From NCBI GenBank assembly GCA_902557655.1, contig CACEAZ010000009.1, positions 1-58,300 of the forward strand: a stretch of DNA of 58,300 nucleotides, given 5' to 3'. Source of the DNA: an uncultured Bacteroidota bacterium (GTDB taxonomy: Bacteria > Bacteroidota > Bacteroidia > Flavobacteriales > Flavobacteriaceae). Below the pieces are notes generated by a model. The model worked only from the letters and a program-made list of their open reading frames with translations. It did no database searches and was not told the origin of the DNA. Every line of letters begins with the position of its first letter. Within the stretch, counting starts at the first letter, position 1. The position numbers were made by a program, and so were the translations under genes. Below, piece by piece: positions 29,052 through 37,946 of this stretch.

Positions 29052-29764
29052 GTCTTAAATTTGTAATATGTGCCTATTGATATTAAAATATACAAGCCTA
29101 AAATAAGCGGAATCGCATAGATCCCATATATTATAATTGAAGGAACTGAGATAAAAATTATTAAAAATCTTCTTCTGTTTCCGATAAATTTAAGGCTCTT
29201 AAACTTGAAATTTAAAAGTTTTAGGTTTGAAACTAGTAAAAACCCACAAATCAGAGCAATAAATGTTATTACATTATAATTTGATATCATGTCAGAAAAA
29301 GCAGATCCATCATTAGAAATTATAGAAAATGAATAAATTAACATTGTATTGGCTGGGGTTGGAAGACCTTTAAAAAATTTCGAATTTGTTTTAAGTGTAT
29401 TAAACTTAGCTAATCTGTAAGCTGAGCAAAGAGTAATCATAAAACCCATAAAAGGGATAAAAGAAGAAAAAATTGAACCTACTGAAGATGAAGGTGCATT
29501 GAGAAACATATTGTAAAGAAGTACACCCGGGACCAAGCCAAAACTAACCATATCAGCTAAGGAATCTAATTGTAAACCCAATTCAGACTTAGCATTTAAT
29601 TTTCTAGCAATATATCCGTCCAAAAAGTCTAAAATCAGACAGATCACTGATAAAACAAAAACATATTTAACTTCTATATTATTTTCTACAAGTAGTAAAA
29701 CAACTATACATCCGATAAAAAGGTTAAGTAAAGTAATTGTATTTGGAACAAATCTGAGATTCAT
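29048..29764 (-). CDS. pssA: CDP-diacylglycerol-serine O-phosphatidyltransferase
   Basis: A 238-residue integral membrane enzyme of the CDP-alcohol phosphatidyltransferase family, making phosphatidylserine as the precursor of phosphatidylethanolamine. The catalytic motif is complete: DGYIARKLNAKSELGLQLD followed by SLAD, giving the D-G-x2-A-R-x8-G-x3-D-x3-D pattern at about residues 48-70. About six to eight membrane spans fill the rest. The N-terminus RFVPNTITLLNLFIGC is typical of PssA rather than PgsA. A -7 element ends 18 nt before its start. Confidence 0.9.
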   Translation of the reverse strand: MNLRFVPNTITLLNLFIGCIVVLLLVENNIEVKYVFVLSVICLILDFLDGYIARKLNAKSELGLQLDSLADMVSFGLVPGVLLYNMFLNAPSSSVGSIFSSFIPFMGFMITLCSAYRLAKFNTLKTNSKFFKGLPTPANTMLIYSFSIISNDGSAFSDMISNYNVITFIALICGFLLVSNLKLLNFKFKSLKFIGNRRRFLIIFISVPSIIIYGIYAIPLILGLYILISIGTYYKFKT

Positions 29765-29782
29765 TTTTTTAGTTTAATTAAT

Positions 29783-29790
29783 CAAAATTA
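29783..29790 (-). promoter_or_regulatory. Candidate -7 element of pssA
   Basis: The minus strand reads TAATTTTG (TAnnTTTG), ending 18 nt before the pssA ATG at 29764. No clear -33 element is present at 19-nt spacing. Confidence 0.35.
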
Positions 29791-29850
29791 ATAATTTATA
29801 ATCTTAAAATATTAAATTAATTACTTAATTAAAGTTTGAAAAACAATATA

Positions 29851-29858
29851 TAACTTTG
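29851..29858 (+). promoter_or_regulatory. Candidate -7 element of the porV-like operon
   Basis: The sequence TAACTTTG matches TAnnTTTG and ends 18 nt before the ATG at 29877. A TTTG lies only 12 nt upstream and a TTA at 19 nt, so the -33 part is uncertain. Confidence 0.4.
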
Positions 29859-29876
29859 AAATAGGTTATTAATCAT

Positions 29877-30947
29877 ATGAATAAATACATATTAATTATC
29901 TTTTTTTTAATTGGTCATCTTTTAACCGCACAGAACAGATCAAAGTATTCAAACGAATTTTTAAATATTGGTGTTGATGCAAAATCAATCGGTATGGGCA
30001 ATGCAGTATCTTCAACTGTGGATGATGTTAATGCGACCTATTGGAACCCAGCAGGATTGATTAATATTGAAAGAGATGAGATCTCATTAATGCATTCTAA
30101 CTATTTTGCTAACATTGCTAACTTCAATTATATCTCCTATGCTAAAAAAATTGATAGTGAATCAGCTATGGGTTTTTCATTAATTCGATTTGGAGTTGAT
30201 GACATAATGGATACAACGCAGCTTATTGATAATCAGGGAAATATTGATTACAATAGAATTGAACTGTTTTCTGCAGCGGATTATGCATTTATTTTTAGTT
30301 ATGCAAAAAAAAATAAACTTCTTAATCTAAATTTTGGGGTTAACGCTAAGATTATTAGAAGAATTATCGGAGACTTTGCAAATTCATGGGGCTTTGGATT
30401 TGATTTGGGTGTACAACATGAAAATAAAAACGGATGGAAATTTGGATTAATGGCTAGGGATATAACCACAACCTATAATTCCTGGTCTTTCGATGAGGAT
30501 AGGTTAAATGATATTCAAAATGCATTGGAAGGAGAAAATCAAGAAATACCGGAAAAAAATGAAATTTCAATACCAAAAGTTCAGTTAGGAGTTTCAAAAG
30601 AAATCTATCTAAGTAGTGATTATTCCATGTTGGCTGCAATTGACTTATTTATGCTCTTTGAGCAAACTAACGATATAATATCAACAAGCTTTGCAAGTGT
30701 AAACCCATCTTTAGGCTTGGAATTTGCATATTCAGAACTTGTGTATTTGAGATTAGGTTTAGGAAACTTTCAAAATGAACTTCAATTTGATTCAACAACA
30801 GAATTAAGTTTTCAACCCAATTTTGGAATTGGATTTAATCTTCAAGACATTGAAGTAAATTATGCATTTACAGATATTGGCAACCAATCTGCAGCACTTT
30901 ACTCCAATATATTTTCTTTAAAATTTAAACTTAACCTTCTAAGATGA
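29877..30947 (+). CDS. PorV/PorQ-family outer-membrane protein
   Basis: A 356-residue beta-barrel protein with a signal peptide (ILIIFFLIGHLLTAQ). The N-terminal block FLNIGVDAKSIGMGNAVSSTVDDVNATYWNPAGLI, split by short turns, is the PorV/PorQ hallmark. The remaining sequence alternates as in FadL-like barrels and ends in strand-forming FSLKFKLNLLR. PorV shuttles T9SS cargo to the surface attachment machinery; whether this copy is PorV itself or a paralogue cannot be settled by eye. The operon continues with the Lnb-like gene (4-bp overlap) and the corrinoid adenosyltransferase gene. Confidence 0.82.
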   Translation: MNKYILIIFFLIGHLLTAQNRSKYSNEFLNIGVDAKSIGMGNAVSSTVDDVNATYWNPAGLINIERDEISLMHSNYFANIANFNYISYAKKIDSESAMGFSLIRFGVDDIMDTTQLIDNQGNIDYNRIELFSAADYAFIFSYAKKNKLLNLNFGVNAKIIRRIIGDFANSWGFGFDLGVQHENKNGWKFGLMARDITTTYNSWSFDEDRLNDIQNALEGENQEIPEKNEISIPKVQLGVSKEIYLSSDYSMLAAIDLFMLFEQTNDIISTSFASVNPSLGLEFAYSELVYLRLGLGNFQNELQFDSTTELSFQPNFGIGFNLQDIEVNYAFTDIGNQSAALYSNIFSLKFKLNLLR

Positions 30948-32131
30948 TTAGAGTTTACTTAATACTATTTTGTCTTTCAATTCACAGTCTTTTTTGTGTC
31001 AACAAAACTGAAGGGACAAAAACATCTTTTGAAGAAACAAAAGTGAGTATAATATCAATCGGGGAAGGCTCTAGTTTAGCGGACGCTTTCGGACATACAG
31101 GTATCAGAATTATTAGTAATGGAAATGACATAGTTTTTAATTTTGGAGTTTACGATTTCTCCGCACCAAATTTTTATTCAAATTTTGTAAAAGGTAGACC
31201 TGTTTACAAATTAGCTGTTCAGAAATATGAAAATTTTAAAAATGGTTATATATATCAAAATAGATATTTAGTTGAGCATGAATTAAACATAAGCGAAGAA
31301 TCAAAAATGAATATTATTGATCTGCTAGTCAATAACTCTAAACCGGAAAATAAATATTATACTTATGATTATTTGCGAGATAATTGCTCAACCAGGGTAG
31401 CTGATATTTTAATTGATGATACAAATAATAAATTTAGAAACGACAAACTAGAATCCGAAGCCCTCTTTAATTACAGAGAACTAATCCATGAAAAAATAAG
31501 CGAAAATTCATGGGCAGCACTTGGAATTGATTTGTGCTTGGGTGCAATAATTGATAAAAAAATCTCAGTTAGAGAAACTTTTTTTATTCCGGAAAAATTA
31601 ATGAAATACATGGATGGGCTCATGATAGATTATTCAAAACCAATCACAAAAAATATTATTTTTTTACCTGATTCACCATCGAAATATAATGAAGAATTTC
31701 CAAAACCATTACTTGTAAATTCAATAATCTCTCTGTTAATTATTTTGCTTACCTATTTTAATTTTAAAAATAATTCTTGGAATAGGTCAATAGATTTTAT
31801 GATTTATCTATTTACAGGACTTGTAGGAGTGTTAATAATCTATTTATGGTTTTTCAGTAATCACTTTGCGTCAGCACAAAACTTTAATTTTTTATGGGCG
31901 TTTCCTTTTAATTTGGCAGTGGTTTTTGCGTTAATTAGAAAAACCCCACCGATGTGGACAATTAACTTTGTGAAACTAAATATAATTTTACTGATACTAT
32001 TATTTATACATTGGACAACCGGAGTTCAAAAATATAATATAACTTTACTGCCAATATTTATCTCTTTACTGGTTAGATATTCTTACTTAGTAATCCAGAT
32101 AAACAAAACCAGACATGAAAATTTACAGTAA
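30944..32131 (+). CDS. DUF4105/Lnb-type lipoprotein N-acyltransferase candidate
   Basis: A 395-residue envelope protein. After a signal peptide (YLILFCLSIHSLFCV) comes a DUF4105 domain (about 30-200) with the conserved DAFGHTGIRI and YLRDNCSTRVADIL motifs, holding the His and Cys expected for an NlpC/P60-like acyl-transfer site. The C-terminal half has four to five membrane spans (from about residue 258: LVNSIISLLIILLTYF). DUF4105 members in Bacteroides have been reported as Lnb, a lipoprotein N-acyltransferase; transfer of that role here is by family. ATGA overlap links it to the PorV-like gene, and its 3' end overlaps the next gene by 17 bp. Confidence 0.78.
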   Translation: MIRVYLILFCLSIHSLFCVNKTEGTKTSFEETKVSIISIGEGSSLADAFGHTGIRIISNGNDIVFNFGVYDFSAPNFYSNFVKGRPVYKLAVQKYENFKNGYIYQNRYLVEHELNISEESKMNIIDLLVNNSKPENKYYTYDYLRDNCSTRVADILIDDTNNKFRNDKLESEALFNYRELIHEKISENSWAALGIDLCLGAIIDKKISVRETFFIPEKLMKYMDGLMIDYSKPITKNIIFLPDSPSKYNEEFPKPLLVNSIISLLIILLTYFNFKNNSWNRSIDFMIYLFTGLVGVLIIYLWFFSNHFASAQNFNFLWAFPFNLAVVFALIRKTPPMWTINFVKLNIILLILLFIHWTTGVQKYNITLLPIFISLLVRYSYLVIQINKTRHENLQ

Positions 32132-32657
32132 AAATGGCGATAAAGGAAAGACTTCGTTAATTGGCGGAGAAATTGTTTCTAAACATGATCTAAGAGTTGA
32201 TGCTTATGGGACAATTGACGAATTAAATTCATTTTTAGGTTTAATTAAGGATTATTCTAATGAAAAAGATATAAATGAAGTATTGTTCAAAATTCAATTA
32301 AAACTTTTTACCATTGGATCAATTCTTGCTCAATTTGAAACCAAAATAGAAAACCAGCCAAAAAAACTACAAATAAGTGCTGAGGATACAATCTTTATCG
32401 AATCTCAAATTGATAAAATTCAGAAAGAATTACCAATGCTAAATAAGTTTATTATCCCTGGTGGTGACAAATTAGTTTCTTTTTGTCATGTTTCAAGAGC
32501 AGTTTGCAGAAGAGCTGAAAGAAAAATCACAAAATTAAGTGAATTTACTGAGGTGAATGAAAACATACTTACATATGTAAATCGTCTTTCTGACTTTCTT
32601 TTTGTACTTGCCAGATATTATACCATGATTCTTGATATAGAGGAATCTTATTGGTAA
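32115..32657 (+). CDS. Corrinoid adenosyltransferase, PduO type
   Basis: A 180-residue ATP:cob(I)alamin adenosyltransferase of the PduO/MMAB family, making adenosylcobalamin from ATP and reduced cobalamin. The N-terminal ATP-binding YSKNGDKGKTSLIGG and the C-terminal SRAVCRRAERKITKL are the family signatures, with a five-helix bundle between. It starts inside the 3' end of the Lnb-like gene (17-bp overlap). Together with meaB 4 kb downstream it suggests a functional adenosylcobalamin-dependent mutase elsewhere in the genome. Confidence 0.93.
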   Translation: MKIYSKNGDKGKTSLIGGEIVSKHDLRVDAYGTIDELNSFLGLIKDYSNEKDINEVLFKIQLKLFTIGSILAQFETKIENQPKKLQISAEDTIFIESQIDKIQKELPMLNKFIIPGGDKLVSFCHVSRAVCRRAERKITKLSEFTEVNENILTYVNRLSDFLFVLARYYTMILDIEESYW

Positions 32658-32674
32658 AATTTAAATTAAATATC

Positions 32675-32704
32675 TTGCGTAATTCCATTAAAAATTTATT
32701 TTTG
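32675..32704 (+). promoter_or_regulatory. Bacteroidetes-type promoter for the DUF2795 gene
   Basis: A -33 TTG (32675-32677) is separated by exactly 19 nt from the -7 element TATTTTTG (32697-32704), both matching the Bacteroidetes consensus. The -7 ends 18 nt before the ATG at 32723. This is one of only two promoters in the window with both elements well placed. Confidence 0.6.
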
Positions 32705-32722
32705 CAAAAAAAATAATTTGTC

Positions 32723-32944
32723 ATGTATTGGACTCTAGAACTTGCATCATACTTAAGTGACGCTCCTTGGCCAGCAACTAAAGACGAGTTAATCGACTAC
32801 TCAATTAGAACTGGTGCTCCCCTTGAGGTTGTTGAAAATTTACAATCCATTGAGGACGAGGGTGATTTATACGAATCTATTCAAGAGATTTGGCCAGATT
32901 ATCCTACTGATGATGACTACTTATGGAATGAGGACGAATATTAA
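32723..32944 (+). CDS. DUF2795 small acidic protein
   Basis: A 73-residue acidic cytoplasmic protein of the DUF2795 family, strongly conserved among Bacteroidota. It begins MYWTLELASYLSDAPWPATK, has ELIDYSIRTGAPLEVVENL, and ends in an acid-rich tail (YPTDDDYLWNEDEY). The helical pattern resembles small winged or SAP-like modules, but no function is known to me. It has its own clear promoter and lies 100 bp before secA. Confidence 0.88.
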   Translation: MYWTLELASYLSDAPWPATKDELIDYSIRTGAPLEVVENLQSIEDEGDLYESIQEIWPDYPTDDDYLWNEDEY

Positions 32945-33044
32945 TATCTGATTATTAACCATTTTCTTCTCTTTATTTCATTACATAATACGCAAACATA
33001 TTGTATATTTAATCAGTTATTATAACTATTAATGCTTATCATTA

Positions 33045-36000
33045 ATGCTTGGTAAAATTCTAAAATTATTTGTGGGCGATAAATCTAAAAAAGATTTAAA
33101 GACAATTACACCCATCATTGATCAAATTCACTCTTTTGAAGATGAAATTGGTAAATTAAGTAATGATGAATTACGAAATCAAACTTCCCTGTTCAAAGAA
33201 CAAATTAAATCATCTATTTCCGATATTGATGAGAAGATAGAAAATCTCAAAATTGAACTTGAAAAAACTAAGGATTTTGACAAAAAAGAAAGCTTATTTA
33301 CAGAAATTGACAAATTAAACGAAGAAGCATATAAGATCAATGAAAATACATTAAATCAAATCTTACCTAAAGCTTTTGCAGTAATTAAAGAAACTGCAAA
33401 AAGATTTGTTGACAATAAAGAGATAGTTGTTACTGCTAATGAATACGACTTAGAATTATCAACAGAAAAAGATTATGTAAATGTAACCAAAGATAAAGCT
33501 ACCTGGTTAAATTCATGGGATGCTGCAGGTAAAAAAATTGTATGGGACATGGTACATTACGATGTGCAACTTATTGGAGGTGTAGCCATGCATCAAGGTA
33601 AAATTGCTGAGATGCAAACTGGAGAAGGAAAAACATTGGTTGCAACCCTACCCGTTTATTTAAATGCCTTAACCGGTAAGGGAGTTCATCTGGTTACGGT
33701 AAATGATTATTTAGCGAAACGTGATAGTGCATGGATGGCACCAATGTTTCAATTTCACGGACTTAGTGTAGATTGTATAGATTATCACAGACCTAACTCT
33801 GCAGAACGAAAAAAAGCTTACAATTCTGATATAACCTATGGAACAAATAATGAATTTGGGTTTGATTATCTAAGGGATAATATGGCAAATTCAACAGACG
33901 ATTTGGTTCAAAGAAAACACAATTTTGCAATTGTTGATGAGGTTGATTCTGTATTAATTGATGATGCCAGGACTCCATTAATCATTTCTGGTGCGATTCC
34001 AAAAGGTGATAAACACGAATTTAACGAGCTAAAACCCAAGATTGAAAGAATTGTTTCAACTCAAAGAAAATTTTTGGTCAATACTCTTGCAGAAGCAAAA
34101 GGCCAAATATCATCAGGAAATGATGAAGAAGGATCCTTTAATTTATTAAGAGTTTTTAGAGGAATACCTAAAAATAAAGCTTTGATTAAGTACTTAAGTG
34201 AAGGTGGAATTAAACAACTTTTACAAAAGACTGAAAACTTCTATATGCAAGATAATAATAGAGAAATGCCAAAAATTGACAAGGAGCTCTATTACGTAAT
34301 TGATGAGAAAAACAACCAGATTGAATTAACAGATAAAGGAATCGAGTTTCTTTCTGGAAAAGACGATCCAAATTTCTTTATCATGCCAGAAATTGGAATT
34401 GAGATTTCAAAAATTGAAGAAAAAGGTTTATCAAAAGAAGAGGAAGCCAAGGAAAAAGACGAGCTATATAGGGATTTTAGTATAAAGTCTGAACGAATAC
34501 ATACCATTAATCAATTATTAAAAGCATATGCTTTATTTGAAAAAGACATTCAATACGTTGTAATGGAAAATAAGGTGATGATTGTAGACGAGCAAACAGG
34601 TAGAATCATGGATGGTAGAAGATACAGTGATGGCTTACATCAAGCTATTGAAGCCAAGGAAAATGTTAAAATTGAGGCGGCTACCCAAACTTTTGCTACA
34701 ATTACCTTACAGAACTATTTTAGAATGTATAATAAGCTTTCTGGAATGACCGGAACAGCAGTAACCGAAGCGGGTGAATTTTGGGAGATTTATAAACTTG
34801 ATGTATTTGAAATTCCAACAAATAGACCTATTCAAAGAGACGATAGACAAGACCTTATTTATAAAACTAAAAGAGAAAAGTACAACGCAGTTATTGATGA
34901 GGTAACTGATTTATCCAGATCTGGAAGACCGGTATTAATTGGTACCACTTCCGTTGAAATTAGTGAGCTACTTGGAAGGATGTTAAAAATCAGAAAGATT
35001 CCACATAATATTTTAAATGCAAAACTTCATAAAAAAGAATCCGATGTAGTAGCCGAAGCAGGAAAACCAGGACAGGTAACTATTGCAACAAATATGGCAG
35101 GTCGTGGAACCGATATAAAATTAATTGATCAAGTAAAAGAAAATGGAGGACTTGCAATTGTTGGTACTGAAAGACATGACTCAAGAAGAGTTGACAGGCA
35201 GTTAAGAGGACGATCTGGCCGTCAAGGTGATCCTGGAAGCTCTCAATTCTACGTTTCGTTAGAAGATAACTTAATGAGATTATTTGGGGCAGAAAAAATT
35301 GCTAAAATGATGGATAGAATGGGATTGAAAGAAGGAGAAGTAATTCAACACTCAATGATAACTGACTCGATTGAGAGAGCACAAAAGAAAGTTGAGGAAA
35401 ATAACTTTGGAATCAGAAAAAGACTCTTAGAGTATGATGACGTAATGAATGCACAAAGAGAAGTGATATACAGAAGAAGAAATAATTCACTTTTCGGGGA
35501 AAGATTACGTATCGATATCTCAAATATGATTTATGATACTTGTGAAAGTATTGTAATTTCTAATAAAAGTGTGAATGATTATAAGAATTTTGAATTCGAA
35601 TTAATACGTTATTTTTCAATTACTACTGATATAAATTCAGAATCTTTTGAGTCTATGAATGAAAAGGAAATAACGGATAAAATCTATTCAGTTGTTTTAA
35701 AGCATTATTTAAATAAAATTGAAAATAATGCCAAATTAGCTTTTCCAGTCATTAAGCATGTTTATGAAAAACAGAGGGAGAAATACAAAAGAATTGTTGT
35801 GCCCTTTACAGACGGGATAAAAACATTACAAGTAATAACAGATTTAGAGAAGGCATATAATTCTGATGGAGAACAATTGGTTACAGACTTTGAAAAAAAT
35901 ATTTCTTTGGCAATATTAGATGATTCATGGAAAACCCATCTAAGAAAAATGGATGAACTTAAACAATCTGTTCAACTTGCAGTTCATGAACAAAAAGATC

Positions 36001-36395
36001 CCTTACTTATATATAAATTTGAAGCTTTTGAGTTATTTAAGACACTAATTGATTCTGTAAATAAGGAAATCCTATCTTTTCTTTTTAAAGCTGAAATTTC
36101 AACGGATAATAATAAAAATGTTCAAGAGGCCTCTAGTAGAAGAAGACCAATGAATGTAAATACCTCTAAGGATGAAATTCCAAACACAGAAGAGTTGAGA
36201 CAAAGAAATAGAGCTATTACAAATCAGCAAAGTAATCAACAGGTAGAAACTATCATAAGGTCAAAACCAAAAGTGGGAAGAAATGATAAGGTTACAATTA
36301 AAAACATCAAAACTGCTGAGAAAAAAGAAATGAAATACAAGCATGCTGAAAAACTCGTTAACTCAGGAGAATGGATGATTATAGGTAACGGCTAA
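33045..36395 (+). CDS. secA: Preprotein translocase motor SecA (long form)
   Basis: The 1116-residue SecA ATPase, which drives preproteins through SecYEG. Motifs are Walker A MQTGEGKTLVATLP, VDEVDSVLIDDARTPLIISG, TGTAVTEAGEFWEIY, the TNMAGRGTDIKL region and RQLRGRSGRQGDPGSSQFYVSLED. It is about 200 residues longer than the E. coli protein because of insertions near residues 60-110 and 325-475, usual for Bacteroidota. The C-terminus ends in AEKLVNSGEWMIIGNG without the cysteine-rich zinc tail of E. coli SecA. meaB starts 12 bp downstream. Confidence 0.97.
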   Translation: MLGKILKLFVGDKSKKDLKTITPIIDQIHSFEDEIGKLSNDELRNQTSLFKEQIKSSISDIDEKIENLKIELEKTKDFDKKESLFTEIDKLNEEAYKINENTLNQILPKAFAVIKETAKRFVDNKEIVVTANEYDLELSTEKDYVNVTKDKATWLNSWDAAGKKIVWDMVHYDVQLIGGVAMHQGKIAEMQTGEGKTLVATLPVYLNALTGKGVHLVTVNDYLAKRDSAWMAPMFQFHGLSVDCIDYHRPNSAERKKAYNSDITYGTNNEFGFDYLRDNMANSTDDLVQRKHNFAIVDEVDSVLIDDARTPLIISGAIPKGDKHEFNELKPKIERIVSTQRKFLVNTLAEAKGQISSGNDEEGSFNLLRVFRGIPKNKALIKYLSEGGIKQLLQKTENFYMQDNNREMPKIDKELYYVIDEKNNQIELTDKGIEFLSGKDDPNFFIMPEIGIEISKIEEKGLSKEEEAKEKDELYRDFSIKSERIHTINQLLKAYALFEKDIQYVVMENKVMIVDEQTGRIMDGRRYSDGLHQAIEAKENVKIEAATQTFATITLQNYFRMYNKLSGMTGTAVTEAGEFWEIYKLDVFEIPTNRPIQRDDRQDLIYKTKREKYNAVIDEVTDLSRSGRPVLIGTTSVEISELLGRMLKIRKIPHNILNAKLHKKESDVVAEAGKPGQVTIATNMAGRGTDIKLIDQVKENGGLAIVGTERHDSRRVDRQLRGRSGRQGDPGSSQFYVSLEDNLMRLFGAEKIAKMMDRMGLKEGEVIQHSMITDSIERAQKKVEENNFGIRKRLLEYDDVMNAQREVIYRRRNNSLFGERLRIDISNMIYDTCESIVISNKSVNDYKNFEFELIRYFSITTDINSESFESMNEKEITDKIYSVVLKHYLNKIENNAKLAFPVIKHVYEKQREKYKRIVVPFTDGIKTLQVITDLEKAYNSDGEQLVTDFEKNISLAILDDSWKTHLRKMDELKQSVQLAVHEQKDPLLIYKFEAFELFKTLIDSVNKEILSFLFKAEISTDNNKNVQEASSRRRPMNVNTSKDEIPNTEELRQRNRAITNQQSNQQVETIIRSKPKVGRNDKVTIKNIKTAEKKEMKYKHAEKLVNSGEWMIIGNG

Positions 36396-36407
36396 ATCAC
36401 TATCAGT

Positions 36408-37394
36408 TTGGAGATAAAAAGAAATATCAATTACAAAGACATTTGTAAAAGCCTAGTAAATAAAGACCTAACTTCTTTATCAAAAGCAATTACACTTATT
36501 GAAAGCAATAATAAAAATGACAGATTATTAGCCAATAAGATTCTCTCGGAACTTCAAAATAAAAATGAAAAAAATACCCTCAGAATAGGAGTCACAGGTG
36601 TTCCTGGTGCAGGAAAAAGTACATTTATTGAAAATTTTGGATCAAATCTTACAGATCTAGGAAAAAAAGTTGCTGTTCTTACAATAGATCCATCTAGCAC
36701 TATTAGCAAAGGAAGTATTCTTGGTGATAAAACTAGGATGGAGAAACTTTCTCAAAATAAAAATGTATTCATTAGACCCACTGCAGCTTCTAATTTTCAA
36801 GGCGGAGTGGCTAAAAATACTCGTGAATCTATTTTTTTATGCGAATCTGCAGGTTATGATGTTATCATTGTTGAAACTGTTGGGGTTGGGCAAAATGAAA
36901 TTAGTGTATCTGAGATGGTTGACTTTTTTTTATTACTAAAAATAGCAGGTTCTGGAGATGAACTTCAAGGAATAAAAAGAGGTATAATAGAGATGTCTGA
37001 TTTAATTGCAATCAATAAATGCGATGGCCAAAATATTGAGAATTCTGAGAAATCTAAAAATGAGTTTCAATTAGCTCTTAAACTATTTCCTAAAAAAAAT
37101 TCTGAATGGATTCCAAAAGTTTTAACCTGTAGTTCTGTAAATGGGAAAGGGTTAGAAGAAATTTGGAAGAATATTAAAAGCTATCAAGAATTGACTAAAA
37201 AAAATAATTATTTTTTTGAAAACAGAATCAATCAGAATAAATTTTGGTTAAGGCAAATGATAAATGAATCGATTCAGCGAAATTTCTATGAAAATTCAAC
37301 CGTAAAAAAAGAACTACACAAGCAATTAAAAAAAATAGAGAAATGCGAAACCTCTGTTTTTGAAGCCACTCAAGCTATTTTAGCTTCTCAATAA
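36408..37394 (+). CDS. meaB: Methylmalonyl-CoA mutase-associated GTPase MeaB
   Basis: A 328-residue G3E-family P-loop GTPase of the MeaB/ArgK group, a chaperone that gates cofactor loading of adenosylcobalamin-dependent mutases. It shows Walker A GVPGAGKSTFIE (about residue 65), TIDPSSTISKGSILGDKTRM, IRPTAASNFQGGVA, VETVGVGQNE and the guanine motif NKCDG. The start is a TTG 12 bp after secA; no ATG fits the conserved N-terminus better. The mutase itself is not in the window. Its 3' end overlaps the PAP2 gene by 15 bp. Confidence 0.92.
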   Translation: MEIKRNINYKDICKSLVNKDLTSLSKAITLIESNNKNDRLLANKILSELQNKNEKNTLRIGVTGVPGAGKSTFIENFGSNLTDLGKKVAVLTIDPSSTISKGSILGDKTRMEKLSQNKNVFIRPTAASNFQGGVAKNTRESIFLCESAGYDVIIVETVGVGQNEISVSEMVDFFLLLKIAGSGDELQGIKRGIIEMSDLIAINKCDGQNIENSEKSKNEFQLALKLFPKKNSEWIPKVLTCSSVNGKGLEEIWKNIKSYQELTKKNNYFFENRINQNKFWLRQMINESIQRNFYENSTVKKELHKQLKKIEKCETSVFEATQAILASQ

Positions 37395-37946
37395 TTTGAA
37401 ATAATTTATAATAAAAGAGGCAGTCTTTCCAAAAATAAAACCAAAACAAAGTCCAACAATGGTATCCATGGGATAGTGTACTCCTAAATAGATCCGACTA
37501 TAGGCGAAAATAGCAACCCAAAAGACTAATAATAACGAAATCCACTTTTTGTAAGTAAACTTAAAGGTTGTGATTATAAGAGTAGTTACAGCAATGGAGT
37601 TGGCAGCATGTGCAGAGAAAAAACCGTATTTTCCACAACGAATATCGATATTTCTTAAGTATTGCTGAAGCTCTTCTACCCTACAGGGCCTTAATCTTTC
37701 AAATGTATCTTTTACAAGGTTTGTGAATTGATCTGTGAAAAGAATAAGAAATGCAATTGATAATAAAATGAGGAGTAATTTATAAAATCCGTTTTCTTTA
37801 TATAGAAGAAATATAACAATCAAAAAAAGTGGCAAAAAAGTATATTTATCTGTAATTGCTAACCAAGTATAGTCCCATGATTCATTTCCTAAATTGTTAA
37901 GAAAAATAAGAAGCTCTGTGTCTAGTTCTTTTAACTTATCTAGCAT
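37380..37946 (-). CDS. PAP2-family membrane phosphatase
   Basis: A 188-residue membrane phosphatase of the PAP2 family. The three catalytic motifs are present: KDTFERLRP (K-x6-RP), FFSAHAAN in place of the usual PSGH, and SRIYLGVHYPMD (SR-x5-H-x3-D). Five to six membrane spans surround them, placing the active site on the periplasmic face. Substrates could be undecaprenyl diphosphate, phosphatidate or lipid A phosphate; the sequence does not decide. It overlaps the upstream MATE gene by 11 bp and ends the five-gene minus-strand operon. Confidence 0.9.
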   Translation of the reverse strand: MLDKLKELDTELLIFLNNLGNESWDYTWLAITDKYTFLPLFLIVIFLLYKENGFYKLLLILLSIAFLILFTDQFTNLVKDTFERLRPCRVEELQQYLRNIDIRCGKYGFFSAHAANSIAVTTLIITTFKFTYKKWISLLLVFWVAIFAYSRIYLGVHYPMDTIVGLCFGFIFGKTASFIINYFKLLRS

